A stretch of DNA of 64,000 nucleotides from Pokkaliibacter sp. MBI-7 (GCF_029846635.1 NZ_JARVTG010000001.1:1332501-1396500), one strand, 5' to 3'; positions 43,071 through 52,408 are shown, numbered from the stretch's first letter. Notes: generated by a model from the sequence alone, not told the origin. Translations and numbers: made by a program.

Positions 43071-43718
43071 TTAGAACGGAATATCGTCGTCAAAATCATC
43101 AAAGTTGTTCTGCGGTGCCTGAGGCTGTGCAGGTGCCTGACGCTGGGGAGCTGGCTGTTGCTGTGGCTGCTGATAGCCGCCACCGAAGCCGCCCTGAGGC
43201 TGAGCTGCAGGCTGAGCTGCAGGCTGCTGGGGAGCAAAGTTCTGCTGCGGAGCATTGTAACCACCACCCTGAGGCTGGCGTGGCGCCTGCTGCTGTGGCT
43301 GCTGGTAGTTACCACCGCCCTGCTGAGCGTAGCCACCCTGCTGGTCCATATCGGCATAACCACCGGCGTCCTGGCGGTTATCCAGCAGCTGCATGGAGCC
43401 GGAAATATCTACCACGATCTCGGTGGTGTAGCGATCCTGACCGCTCTGGTCCTGCCACTTACGGGTCTGCAGCTTACCTTCTACGTAAACTTTGGAACCC
43501 TTGCGAGCATACTGACCGACCACTTCAGCCAGACGGCCAAAGAACACAACACGGTGCCACTCGGTACGATCCTGCATCTGGCCGGTCTGTTTATCTTTCC
43601 AGCTTTCGCTGGTTGCCAGGGTAATGTTGGCAACCGCGTTTCCATTGGGCATGTAGCGGACTTCTGGGTCCGTGCCCAGGTTACCGATGAGGATAACCTT
43701 GTTGACACCACGTGCCAT
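43071..43718 (-). CDS. ssb: Single-stranded DNA-binding protein
   Basis: Binds single-stranded DNA in replication, repair and recombination. The product is 215 residues from ATG 43718 (MARGVNKVILIGNLG). The OB fold occupies about residues 1-110 (RYMPNGNAVANITLATSESWKD, TEWHRVVFFGRLAEVVGQY). A long glycine- and glutamine-rich linker follows, ending in the acidic interaction tip DDFDDDIPF. Longer than E. coli SSB (178 residues) because of the linker. It faces away from uvrA across the GlcNAc cluster. Confidence 0.97.
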   Translation of the reverse strand: MARGVNKVILIGNLGTDPEVRYMPNGNAVANITLATSESWKDKQTGQMQDRTEWHRVVFFGRLAEVVGQYARKGSKVYVEGKLQTRKWQDQSGQDRYTTEIVVDISGSMQLLDNRQDAGGYADMDQQGGYAQQGGGNYQQPQQQAPRQPQGGGYNAPQQNFAPQQPAAQPAAQPQGGFGGGYQQPQQQPAPQRQAPAQPQAPQNNFDDFDDDIPF

Positions 43719-43842
43719 GCTTCTCTCCCACCTTGAAAGCAATGCGCGACAGGCAGCTCAGCAATGTCCTGTTCAGTGACGACTACCGGGCTGCGCAGAG
43801 TAGGCGCAAGTTGAACTATTAAGGGAGGCACATTAACAAAAA

Positions 43843-43858
43843 CTGTTTTTTTGTCCAG
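43843..43858. promoter_or_regulatory. LexA-box-like site upstream of ssb
   Basis: CTGT-N8-CCAG (CTGTTTTTTTGTCCAG), one base off the CTGT-N8-ACAG consensus of gammaproteobacterial LexA. It lies 125 bases upstream of the ssb start codon. A single-mismatch match is common by chance, so binding is tentative. Confidence 0.35.
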
Positions 43859-43950
43859 TCAGTTTTCATCACGTTAAAGTCTCCCGGCGCTCCGTATTTT
43901 CACCCACAACGTCCTGTCAGTTGCTGCCTTTATGAGTACAGGCCGCGCCA

Positions 43951-44742
43951 TTAGTGGCTCTCGTCGCCAGCCTGCGGCACCGTGTCGATGGCATTGTCTC
44001 GAATCTCGGCGACAAAATCGTAGCTGTCGCCGGGAAACCAGGAGCGGGTGAACTCAACCCGCTCATCCCGCCCACTGATGCCGATACGCTCTATATAAAG
44101 CACGGCACTGTCTGCACTGATCTGCAGCAGGTTGGCTCGTTCTGCATCAATGGATACCGCACGCAGTCGCTGCAATGCCCGCACCGGGCGCACACCCTGC
44201 TGATCCATCAGACGGTAGAGGGAGTCTTCCACCATGAAGGGATTGGAAATAAACCGGCAGGGCACCGCGGCCCACTCCAGGGCCATGGGCTGATTGTTGG
44301 CGTAGCGCAGTCGGTAAAAGCGCACCACTTCCTCACCCTCAGCCAGTTGCAGCGCCCGGCGTTCGTCTTCATGGGCAATCCCCAGTGACCGGTCCAGCCA
44401 GCGCGAATGAGTGACCTTGCCACGCTCCTGCATGACCTCGGTGAAGCTCTTCAGCCGGTTGAGCGGCTGCTCGACCCGCTCACTGACGAACGTGCCCGCG
44501 CCCTGACGCTGGATACAGATGCCGTCCTCAACCAGACGATCAATCGCTCGCCGCACCGTAACCCGCGACACTTCCATCTGGGTGGCGATATCACGCTCCG
44601 ATGGCAAAGCCTCTCCCGCCCGCAGCCGCCCTTCCTGAATGGTGCGGCTGATCAGGGTATAGAGCTGCAAGTACAGCGGCGTTGCGGTATCCCGTAATTG
44701 TTCCGGATGGCCAATCAGGCTGGTGACAAGCTCTTCTTTCAT
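43951..44742 (-). CDS. GntR-family (HutC/UTRA) regulator of GlcNAc use, NagR-like
   Basis: The product is 263 residues: an N-terminal winged helix (PLYLQLYTLISRTIQEGRLRAGEALPSERDIATQMEVSRVTVRRAIDRLVEDG) and a C-terminal UTRA ligand domain. NagR/DasR-type proteins of this class sense GlcNAc-6-P or GlcN-6-P and repress uptake and catabolic genes. It is the last gene on the minus strand of the sugar ABC operon, so a role in controlling the cluster follows from context. Confidence 0.88.
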   Translation of the reverse strand: MKEELVTSLIGHPEQLRDTATPLYLQLYTLISRTIQEGRLRAGEALPSERDIATQMEVSRVTVRRAIDRLVEDGICIQRQGAGTFVSERVEQPLNRLKSFTEVMQERGKVTHSRWLDRSLGIAHEDERRALQLAEGEEVVRFYRLRYANNQPMALEWAAVPCRFISNPFMVEDSLYRLMDQQGVRPVRALQRLRAVSIDAERANLLQISADSAVLYIERIGISGRDERVEFTRSWFPGDSYDFVAEIRDNAIDTVPQAGDESH

Positions 44743-44883
44743 CTATCTACCCACTACTGTCTCTTCACCACTGAGTGTTGTACTGCTGGTAAAGAATCCC
44801 TGTCAGGCTGTTGTAATTCGATCTGCGAAACCGAAGACGGCAGGACAAGCTGCCCGCCCTGCTTCTGGAACGTGTGCACGATC

Positions 44884-45981
44884 TCAGCTTTTAAGCAGAC
44901 GTGGCAGCGCCATGCCATTCTTATCAAACAGATGCGCCATGCCCGGCTTGAAGCCAAAACGAATCTGGCTGTGCACGGCAATCTCCTCATGGCCATCGAC
45001 CTTGAGTACCAGATCCTGCCCGGCACCATTGCTGGTGTAGACGTAAGTGGCCTCACCCAGCTCTTCGGTCAGGGTAACCTCCCCGACAAAGCAGGTGGGT
45101 AACTCCGTCCCCAGGCTCAGATGCTCAGGGCGCACTCCCAGAGAGACCGGATCACCGGACTGCAACTGGCTGCCATCCACCGCCACCTCTGCCAGAACGC
45201 CGCATTCTAGCATGACCGACACGCCGCTCGCCGACGCCTGTTGTACCTTACCGGCGAGCACATTCATCTTCGGTGAACCGATAAACTGAGCAACAAACAG
45301 GGTTTGGGGATGGTGGTACAAACTGAGGGGCGCGCCACACTGTTCAATGCGACCACCGTTCATCACCACAATCTTGTCCCCCAGCGTCATGGCTTCCACC
45401 TGATCGTGGGTGACATAGACGATGGTAGCTCCAAGCTCCTGATGCAGCTTGCCCAGCTCCACCCGGGTCTGCACCCGCAGCGAGGCATCGAGGTTGGACA
45501 GCGGCTCATCAAACAGAAAAACCTTGGGATCACGCACGATGGCACGGCCAATGGCCACACGCTGCCGCTGTCCGCCGGACAGCTCGCGCGGCAGGCGATG
45601 CAGCAGATGATCAATCTTCAGCTTGCGGGCAGCCTCTTCCACCTTCTTCTGCATATCGGCCTTGCTGGCTCCGGCAATTTTCAGCCCGAACGCCATGTTC
45701 TTGAATACCGACATGTGGGGATACAGCGCATAGGACTGAAACACCATGGCGATACCGCGCCTGGCTGGCGGCTGGTGATTCACGACCACATCATCGATCA
45801 GCAGCTCACCGTCGCTGATCTCCTCCAGCCCGGCCAGCAGACGCAGCAGGGTCGACTTGCCACAGCCCGACTCGCCCACCAGCACCACAAACTCACCGTG
45901 TTGAATGTCCAGATCGATACCATGCAGGACTTTAACCTCGTTAAAGCGTTTCTGCAGGTTCTTCAGCTGTACTTTGGCCAT
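44884..45981 (-). CDS. Sugar ABC transporter ATP-binding protein (MsmK/UgpC type)
   Basis: The product is 365 residues from ATG 45981 (MAKVQLKNLQKRFNEVKVLHG). Walker A is GESGCGKSTLLRLLAG, the signature LSGGQRQRVAIGRAIVRDPKVFLFDEPLSNLD, and the H-loop VTHDQVEAM. The C-terminal TOBE/OB regulatory domain is typical of carbohydrate importers. It energises the permease pair encoded just upstream. Confidence 0.95.
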   Translation of the reverse strand: MAKVQLKNLQKRFNEVKVLHGIDLDIQHGEFVVLVGESGCGKSTLLRLLAGLEEISDGELLIDDVVVNHQPPARRGIAMVFQSYALYPHMSVFKNMAFGLKIAGASKADMQKKVEEAARKLKIDHLLHRLPRELSGGQRQRVAIGRAIVRDPKVFLFDEPLSNLDASLRVQTRVELGKLHQELGATIVYVTHDQVEAMTLGDKIVVMNGGRIEQCGAPLSLYHHPQTLFVAQFIGSPKMNVLAGKVQQASASGVSVMLECGVLAEVAVDGSQLQSGDPVSLGVRPEHLSLGTELPTCFVGEVTLTEELGEATYVYTSNGAGQDLVLKVDGHEEIAVHSQIRFGFKPGMAHLFDKNGMALPRLLKS

Positions 45982-46056
45982 CTTGTTGTTTACCTCACAT
46001 TCACTCGCTAACTGATCTTGTCTCTCGCACACCCGTTCATCCAGGCGTGTAGTCAC

Positions 46057-46938
46057 TTACTTCACGGCTCCGGCGGTCAGACCGCGGATCAGCTGACGCG
46101 AGAAGATCAGGTACAACACCAGCACCGGGACAATGGCCAGGGTGAGGGATGACAGCACCGCATTCCAGTCTGTTACGTACTGCCCGACGAACTGCTGGAC
46201 GCCCAGCGTAATGGTGCGGCTTTCCTCACCCGGAGCGAGAATCAGCGGGAACCACAGGTCGTTCCAGATCGGGATCATGGTGAACACGGCCACTGTCGCC
46301 ATGGCTGGGCGCAGCAGCGGCAGGATCACCGCAAAGAAGATCTTGTATTCACTGATGCCATCACAGCGGGCCGCCTCTTTCAGCTCCTTGGGTATGGTGC
46401 GGATAAACTCCGAAAGGATATACACCGCCAGCGGTAACCCCTGGGCAATGTAGACCAGTACCAGCGCGGTCAGCGTGTTGACCAGATGCAGCTGCACCAT
46501 CAGGTTGAGAATACTGACCGTGCCCAGACGAATCGGAATCATGATGCCCATGGCAAACAGGAAGGCCAGCAGCAGATTGCCGCGGAAGCGGTATTCCGTC
46601 AGCGCCCAGGCGGCCATCGCCCCCAGCAACAGCACCAGTCCCACTGCCAGAATGGTCACTACCAGACTGTTACAGGCATAGAGGCCAAAGTCTGAGCGCA
46701 GTAATACCTGTTCAAAACCACCCAGATTGAGCGTATCCAGCGAAGGCAGGCCGAGGGGGTCACGGAAGATCGCCTTGCGGCTCTTCAGTGAGTTGATCAG
46801 CACCAGCAGAATAGGAAACAGCGCAATCACGGTATAGGTCAGCAGTACCGCATGCACAGCCAGCGCCTTGCCGGTCTGGGCGCCACGCTGCCACCCGCCT
46901 GAGGCAGGCTGTGAGCGATCGAAAAAGAGTGCTTTCAT
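46057..46938 (-). CDS. Sugar ABC transporter permease (MalG-type)
   Basis: The product is 293 residues with six membrane segments. The EAA motif that contacts the ATPase reads ELKEAARCDGISEYKIFFAVILPLLRP. The GGGG-rich start region (GGGGGCAGC) precedes the ATG. It pairs with the upstream permease. Confidence 0.93.
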   Translation of the reverse strand: MKALFFDRSQPASGGWQRGAQTGKALAVHAVLLTYTVIALFPILLVLINSLKSRKAIFRDPLGLPSLDTLNLGGFEQVLLRSDFGLYACNSLVVTILAVGLVLLLGAMAAWALTEYRFRGNLLLAFLFAMGIMIPIRLGTVSILNLMVQLHLVNTLTALVLVYIAQGLPLAVYILSEFIRTIPKELKEAARCDGISEYKIFFAVILPLLRPAMATVAVFTMIPIWNDLWFPLILAPGEESRTITLGVQQFVGQYVTDWNAVLSSLTLAIVPVLVLYLIFSRQLIRGLTAGAVK

Positions 46939-46947
46939 GCTGCCCCC

Positions 46948-47874
46948 TTACAACTGGAATCGGTTAATACGGCGCTGCACCACCAGCAGGAAGACCATGA
47001 CTCCGGCGAGGATGATCAGGAACATCAGCGTGGCCACGGCGGCCCCCATGGTGGGGCTGCCCTGCTGCAGCTGGAAGCCAAAGAAGGTGCGATAGAACAG
47101 CGTTCCCATGATGTCGGTGGAGAAATTCGGCCCGGCCAGCGCCCCCTTCACGGCATAGATCAGCTCAAAAGCGTTGAAGTTGGCGACAAAGGTGAGAATC
47201 GACACCATGGCGATGGTCGGCAGAATCAGTGGCAGTTTGACGTAAAAGAAGGTCTGCAGCGGATTGGCGCCGTCCACCACACTGGCATCGACAATTTCAT
47301 CGGGAATATTCAGCAGCGAGGCGTAGATCAGCATCATCGGGATACCAACAAACTGCCAGACCGAAATCAGCCCGAGGGTAATCAGTGCCGTACCTTCCTT
47401 CCCCAGCCAGCTGTCGAAATGATTGCCAAGGCCGATGCCATACATGAAGTTCTCGGCAATGCCCCAGATCGGGCTGAGGATCAGCTGCCAGATAAAACCG
47501 ATGATGACCACTGACAGCATGGTCGGCATAAAGATCAGGGTGCGGTAGGTGTTGCGCAGACGCAGCTTGGGCAGGCTCAGCAACACGGCCAGCAGCAGCC
47601 CGATAGGATTCTGCAGCAGCATATGGATGAAGAAGAACTCGAAGTTATTCTTCAGGGCATTCCAGAACGCATCGGACCAGGTGCTGTCCGTCAGCAGGGT
47701 GACAAAATTGCGCAGCCCCACAAAGGCGTGACCACCATCGGCCGCGTCTCCGTAGAAACTCATACGCAGGGTATCCAGCAGTGGATAAACGCTGAACACC
47801 AGATAAATCGCAAGTCCCGGCAGCAGGAAAAACAGAATATGCCACGGGAAAGGGCGACGTTCAGAGTGCTTCAT
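46948..47874 (-). CDS. Sugar ABC transporter permease (MalF-type)
   Basis: The product is 308 residues from ATG 47874, which has GAGG nine bases upstream; an upstream extension to 47979 lacks support. Six membrane segments are apparent, and the EAA-type motif reads EIVDASVVDGANPLQTFFYVKLPLILP. It is followed nine bases later by the second permease. Confidence 0.93.
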   Translation of the reverse strand: MKHSERRPFPWHILFFLLPGLAIYLVFSVYPLLDTLRMSFYGDAADGGHAFVGLRNFVTLLTDSTWSDAFWNALKNNFEFFFIHMLLQNPIGLLLAVLLSLPKLRLRNTYRTLIFMPTMLSVVIIGFIWQLILSPIWGIAENFMYGIGLGNHFDSWLGKEGTALITLGLISVWQFVGIPMMLIYASLLNIPDEIVDASVVDGANPLQTFFYVKLPLILPTIAMVSILTFVANFNAFELIYAVKGALAGPNFSTDIMGTLFYRTFFGFQLQQGSPTMGAAVATLMFLIILAGVMVFLLVVQRRINRFQL

Positions 47875-47929
47875 CAAACTGTACCTCGGGACGAACGTGG
47901 TGGGCTGCGGAGCGTTTCCGCCGACGACA

Positions 47930-47960
47930 CAGGGTACGGCAAAGTGCATGTCGTACCCTG
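47930..47960 (-). other. Intercistronic hairpin between binding protein and permease genes
   Basis: CAGGGTACG and CGTACCCTG form a perfect 9-bp stem with a 13-nt loop and no T-run. Such hairpins often protect the 3' end of binding-protein mRNA so that it outnumbers the permease message; that role here is inferred. Confidence 0.6.
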
Positions 47961-48016
47961 CCAGCCAGCTCAGCAACAAGCCAGCAGAACACCAGCCCGA
48001 CCCATATCGCTATGGA

Positions 48017-49288
48017 TTATTTCTGGTGAGGGGCATACCACTTGCTCAGACCGGTTTCGAGCTGTGCTCCGGCCTGTTCGGGCGTCAGGGTGCCGTTGAT
48101 CACCTGGGCACTGACGTTCCACAACTCGTTTTCGAGGTTGGGCGTGCCGCGGGAAAGGATCTGGTAGGAGTTACGAATGGTGGTTTTGCACTGTTTGCGC
48201 CAGCTGACAAACTCCTGAGCCACCGGATCCTTGATGCTGACCTGATAGTTCGACAGCGGGAAGAAGCCAGGCACCGCATTGGCAAACAAGGTGGCGAACT
48301 CTTCGCTGGCCATCCAGTTCAGGAAAGCCTTCGCCGCTTCAGGGTGAGCGCTCTTGCTGTTGATGCCCATACCGATGTCAGTGTGGTCACTGATGTAGCA
48401 GGTGCCCTGACCATCTGGCACCGGTGGCATAAAGGCGCCAAATTCAAAGTCAGCCTGGGTGTTAAAGGTCTGAATATCCCATGAACCTGCCGGATAAATG
48501 GCACCACGACCAAGAGAGAACAGGTTCTGTGCATCCGCATACTTAAGTGACTCAAAACCGCGACGCAGATAAGGTTTCCACTTAGCCAGCTCATCAAAGG
48601 TTTTGACGTAAGGTTCATCGGTAAACTTGGCACTGCCATCAATCAGCGCCTTGCGACCCTCCTCCCCTTTCCAGTAGTTAGGCCCGATGTTCTGGAAGCC
48701 CATGGTGGCGGCTTCCCATTGATCTGCCGTGCCCATGACCAGAGGCGTGTACTGTCCGTCTTCTTTGATCTTGTCGAGCACCGAGAAAAACTCGCTTTCG
48801 GTTTTGGGCACCGACAGGTTCAGTTCTTTGAAGATGGCCTTGTTGTAGATGAAGCCATGAATCACCGATGCCATCGGTAAACAGAATTGATCTTTGCCAT
48901 CATCGGTCTGCCAGGCCGTTTTAGCCACATCGGGGAAGGCTGCCATCCCCTGCAGGTCATTCAGACTGGCCAGGAAGCCACTCTTGTACAGCTCCAGTGA
49001 GGCATCGAAAGGGCGGCAGGCGATCAGATCACCGGCGGTGCCCGCCTGCAGACGGGCCTGCAAGGCAGAGTTGTAATCGGTGGGAGGAGTAGGTGTGAAT
49101 ACCACTTCAATATCAGGATGCGACTTTTCAAAGGCTGGAATGATGACATCATTCCAGATATTGGCATCATCACTACGCCAGCTCTCAATGGCCAGCTTAT
49201 CCTTGGCCAGAACCGGTCCGCTCAATGCGGCCCCCAGCGCCAAAGCCAGTAATGATCGGGTAAAAGGGTGTTTGGTCAGGTCAGACAT
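48017..49288 (-). CDS. Sugar ABC transporter substrate-binding protein (family 1)
   Basis: The product is 423 residues with a signal peptide (HPFTRSLLALALGAALSGPVLA, cleavage near residue 28) and the family-1 fold (LAIESWRSDDANIWNDVIIPAFEKSHPDIEVVF, YTPLVMGTADQWEAATMGFQ). First gene of binding protein-permease-permease-ATPase-regulator. The divergent nagB-nagK-nagA genes suggest N-acetylglucosamine or a chitin oligosaccharide as ligand, by context. Confidence 0.92.
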   Translation of the reverse strand: MSDLTKHPFTRSLLALALGAALSGPVLAKDKLAIESWRSDDANIWNDVIIPAFEKSHPDIEVVFTPTPPTDYNSALQARLQAGTAGDLIACRPFDASLELYKSGFLASLNDLQGMAAFPDVAKTAWQTDDGKDQFCLPMASVIHGFIYNKAIFKELNLSVPKTESEFFSVLDKIKEDGQYTPLVMGTADQWEAATMGFQNIGPNYWKGEEGRKALIDGSAKFTDEPYVKTFDELAKWKPYLRRGFESLKYADAQNLFSLGRGAIYPAGSWDIQTFNTQADFEFGAFMPPVPDGQGTCYISDHTDIGMGINSKSAHPEAAKAFLNWMASEEFATLFANAVPGFFPLSNYQVSIKDPVAQEFVSWRKQCKTTIRNSYQILSRGTPNLENELWNVSAQVINGTLTPEQAGAQLETGLSKWYAPHQK

Positions 49289-49533
49289 ATCCGCTCTCTC
49301 ACTGCATTCAGGTTGTGTGGATGGTCTTGTTGTTATCCAGATTTGTCTCAGTCAACGCCTAAGCATCTAGACCAAATTAATACCACTACTGATCATTTTG
49401 CAAGCAAACCTTAAATTCTTTTTCTATTTTGGACAAAGTTTGACAGAGAGTCGTTTTTGGCGATTAATATTGGTATCCAAGTGGTATTCAAAACAACACC
49501 ACTCAACCCAGTACCAATGGAAGATTCACCGTC
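49289..49533. promoter_or_regulatory. Divergent promoter region of the GlcNAc cluster with repeated TGGTAT motifs
   Basis: AT-rich compared with its neighbours. TGGTAT occurs at 49471-49476 and 49482-49487, eleven bases apart; AATACCACT at 49379-49387 is the inverse of AGTGGTATT at 49480-49488; GTACCAAT is at 49511-49518. CTAGACCA at 49367-49374 matches one half of the DasR/NagR-type operator. These are plausible sites for the GntR-family regulator of the cluster. Confidence 0.55.
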
Positions 49534-50307
49534 ATGCGTGTTGTCATTGCCCCCAGTGATCAGATTGCCAGCAAGGCTGCGGATATTGTCTGCCAGCAAC
49601 TCCAGCGCAAACCCGACTCTGTGCTCGGGCTGGCCACCGGCAGCACCCCGGTAGCGCTATATCGTGAGCTGATCAGCCGTTATCAGCAGCAGCAAGTCAG
49701 CTTTGCCAGGGCAGCCAGCTTCAATCTGGATGAATACATCGGCCTGAGCAGCGAGCATCCACAAAGTTATCGTTACTTCATGCAGCAACAGCTCTTCGAC
49801 CATATCGATATCATGCCGGAACAGACGCACGTACCTGATGGCATGTCCGAGCCGCTGAGCAGCTGTCAGGCCTATGAACAGGCGATTGGCGCCGCTGGCG
49901 GGATAGACCTGCAGATTCTGGGAATTGGCCACAATGGCCATATTGGTTTCAATGAGCCAGGCTCCAGCCTCAGTTCGCACACCCGCATCAAGACGCTGAC
50001 TCCCACCACACTGGAAGCCAACAGGCGCTTTTTCCGTGACGATGAATTCCAGCCCTGTCTGGCCATCACCATGGGCATCGCCACCATCCTGCAGAGCCGT
50101 CAGGTACTACTGCTGGCCTCCGGCGAAGCCAAGGCCGAGGCGGTTCAGCGTACAGTTGAAGGCCCACTCAGCGCCTTTACCCCTGCCTCCAGTCTGCAGA
50201 TGCATGAACATGCCATCGTACTGATCGACGAAGCCGCCGCCTCACAGCTGCAGCTGCGCGACTATTACCTGTGGTGTGAACAGCAACGCAGCCAACTCGG
50301 CATGTAG
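49534..50307 (+). CDS. nagB: Glucosamine-6-phosphate deaminase
   Basis: Converts GlcN-6-P to fructose-6-P and ammonia. The product is 257 residues. Family motifs: LGLATGSTPVALYREL, FNLDEYIGLSSEHPQSYRYFMQQ and LGIGHNGHIGFNEPGSS, with the catalytic aspartate and histidine in the last two. It lacks the longer C-terminal tail of the allosteric E. coli enzyme. First gene of nagB-nagK-nagA. Confidence 0.96.
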   Translation: MRVVIAPSDQIASKAADIVCQQLQRKPDSVLGLATGSTPVALYRELISRYQQQQVSFARAASFNLDEYIGLSSEHPQSYRYFMQQQLFDHIDIMPEQTHVPDGMSEPLSSCQAYEQAIGAAGGIDLQILGIGHNGHIGFNEPGSSLSSHTRIKTLTPTTLEANRRFFRDDEFQPCLAITMGIATILQSRQVLLLASGEAKAEAVQRTVEGPLSAFTPASSLQMHEHAIVLIDEAAASQLQLRDYYLWCEQQRSQLGM

Positions 50308-50324
50308 GTAACAAGGAGGCAGAG

Positions 50325-51203
50325 ATGAGCATCCATTTCCTGCTGGGGGTCGACGGCGGCGGCACCAGCTGCCGCGCTCGCCTGGAGGACAGGCACGGCC
50401 GTATCCTGGGCGAAAGTCGTGGCGGCACCGCCAATCCACGCACAGGCATTCGTCAGGCCTGGGATAACATTATGCAGACCTGTCTGGAAGCCTGTCGGCA
50501 AGGTCAGCTCAGTAGCGATGACATGCAGCATGTGCGGCTGGGTCTTGGCCTGGCTGGTACCAACCAGAGCTACGAGCGTCAGCTGATCCTTAGTCAGCCG
50601 CATCCTTTCGGGGAAACCTGTCTGCTGACCGATGCCCATACCGCCTGCCTCGGCGCCTTCAACGGCGGAGAAGGCGGTATTGTCATTCTGGGCACCGGCA
50701 GTTGCGCGGTCAGCTTTGTGACACAGCGCTTTCATCTGTTCGGAGGCTGGGGCTTTCCAATCTCCGACCAGGCCAGCGGCGCATGGCTGGGACTGCATCT
50801 GGTCAGTCATGCACTGGCAGCACTGGATTATATGCAGCCCAGCTCTCCTCTGGCCGAGCAGGTCGCTGAGCACTTCAGGCAACAGCGGGAAAACTTTGTC
50901 ACCTGGCAAAATCACGCCCTGCCTCGCGACTACGCCAGTTTCGCACCGTGGATTTATGCTGCAGCCCGGCAGCGCGACCCTCTGGCACTGGAACTCATTC
51001 AGCATCAGGTGGAATGGATTGAGCGTTTTGTCAGGCAGCTGCTACACACCGGCTGCCAGCAGGTGGCACTGATGGGAGGCCTTGCCGAGGCCGTACAGCC
51101 CTGGCTGCCCCCCTCACTTCTGACTTATCTCGCCACACCACAAGCCGATGCTCTGGCGGGCGCCATCCTGATGGCCCGTCAGCAACTTGGATATCACCCA
51201 TGA
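50325..51203 (+). CDS. nagK: N-acetylglucosamine kinase, BadF/BcrA ATPase family
   Basis: The product is 292 residues with the phosphate-1 motif LLGVDGGGTSCRARLED, phosphate-2 segment ILGTGSCAVSF and adenosine-type segment VALMGGLAEAVQPWL of the BadF/BcrA-like sugar kinases. AAGGAGG precedes the ATG. An ABC importer brings in unphosphorylated sugar, so this kinase is needed to produce GlcNAc-6-P for NagA. Its last bases overlap nagA (ATGA). Assignment of substrate is by context. Confidence 0.88.
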   Translation: MSIHFLLGVDGGGTSCRARLEDRHGRILGESRGGTANPRTGIRQAWDNIMQTCLEACRQGQLSSDDMQHVRLGLGLAGTNQSYERQLILSQPHPFGETCLLTDAHTACLGAFNGGEGGIVILGTGSCAVSFVTQRFHLFGGWGFPISDQASGAWLGLHLVSHALAALDYMQPSSPLAEQVAEHFRQQRENFVTWQNHALPRDYASFAPWIYAAARQRDPLALELIQHQVEWIERFVRQLLHTGCQQVALMGGLAEAVQPWLPPSLLTYLATPQADALAGAILMARQQLGYHP

Positions 51204-52390
51204 CGCATTCAGCCTTGTCTCGCACCTCTGCCACACAGCACCTATACGCTGAACGATTGTTTGATGGTGAGCACTGGCTTACCGAACAACTCATCAGTAT
51301 CGAGCATGGGCGTATCAGTACCATCGCGCCTTACTCCACCAGACAGCACGCGCATCTGTCTAAGCAGGACAGTACAGGCCTCATCGCACCGGGTTTTATT
51401 GATATCCACGTCAATGGTGGCGGAGGTGTACTGTTCAATCACCAGCCCAATGCCGAAGCGCTGGCGGCCATCGTCAAAGCACACAGCCAGTTCGGCACGG
51501 TGGCGCTATTACCCACCCTGATTACTGATGATGATGACGTCATGCAGTGTGCGCATCAGGCGATCTGTCAGGCCCTTGGTCCGCAGCAGATTGCGGGTAT
51601 CCTCGGCGTACACTACGAGGGGCCCTATCTCAATCCATTGCGCAAGGGAGTGCATCATGAAAGCAAGATTCGCCCGGCCAATCCCGAGTTCTTTGCCCCT
51701 CTGCTAAAACTCCCAGATGAGGGCAAGGTACTGGTCACCCTTGCTCCGGAACTCGCCCCAGCAGGCTTTATTCAGATGCTGGCAGCACAGGGCGTACGCG
51801 TCAGTGCCGGCCATACTGCGGCCAGCTACGCACAGATTCAGCAGGCGCTGGCGCAGGGAGTGAGCGGTTTTACTCATCTGTTCAATGCCATGAGCCCACT
51901 TACCAGTCGCGAACCGGGTGTGGTGGGAGCGGCACTGGATGACAGAGACAGCTGGTGCGGCATGATCGTCGATGGCTATCACATTCATCCCGCGGTGATG
52001 CGCACAGCAATACGAGCCAAAGGTAGCGACAAGATCATGCTGGTGACCGATGCCATCCACAGTGTTGGCTATGGTCAGCGCGAGTTGGATTTCCTTGGCA
52101 AAGCAGTGCTCAACGATAACGGTAAGGTCACGACACTGGATGGCACACTGGCGGGTTCTGATCTGGATATGGCCAGCGCGGTGCGCAATGCACTGCAATA
52201 TGGTCTGGGTGACGAAACCGCTGTACTGCAAATGGCCTCACGTAATCCCGCCCAGTATTTGCGAGTCAGCCATCAACTGGGCTATTTACGACCTGGATAT
52301 CAGGCCAGCATGGTGTGCCTGGACAATAACTGGCAGGTTATACAGTGCTGGATAAACGGACAGTATCAAGTCAGCGATTCTGATAGATAA
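51200..52390 (+). CDS. nagA: N-acetylglucosamine-6-phosphate deacetylase
   Basis: Removes acetate from GlcNAc-6-P. The product is 396 residues. The TIM-barrel metal site is seen in GFIDIHVNGGGGVLFNH, GVHYEGPYLNPLRKGVH, VSAGHTAASYAQ and FTHLFNAMSP; the catalytic aspartate is in LVTDAIHSVGYG. It follows nagK with overlap. End of the cluster; uvrA starts 100 bases further with its own promoter. Confidence 0.95.
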   Translation: MTHSALSRTSATQHLYAERLFDGEHWLTEQLISIEHGRISTIAPYSTRQHAHLSKQDSTGLIAPGFIDIHVNGGGGVLFNHQPNAEALAAIVKAHSQFGTVALLPTLITDDDDVMQCAHQAICQALGPQQIAGILGVHYEGPYLNPLRKGVHHESKIRPANPEFFAPLLKLPDEGKVLVTLAPELAPAGFIQMLAAQGVRVSAGHTAASYAQIQQALAQGVSGFTHLFNAMSPLTSREPGVVGAALDDRDSWCGMIVDGYHIHPAVMRTAIRAKGSDKIMLVTDAIHSVGYGQRELDFLGKAVLNDNGKVTTLDGTLAGSDLDMASAVRNALQYGLGDETAVLQMASRNPAQYLRVSHQLGYLRPGYQASMVCLDNNWQVIQCWINGQYQVSDSDR

Positions 52391-52408
52391 TCACGATGGG
52401 TTACAGGG

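Noticed and set aside
43158..43736. 192-codon plus-strand frame opposite ssb
   Set aside because: Antisense to ssb; its leucine-rich translation comes from the repetitive Gln/Gly codons of the SSB linker.
52330..52345. CTGG-N8-ACAG resembling a LexA box before uvrA
   Set aside because: One mismatch to the consensus, inside the nagA coding region and more than 60 bases upstream of the promoter's -35; likely chance.
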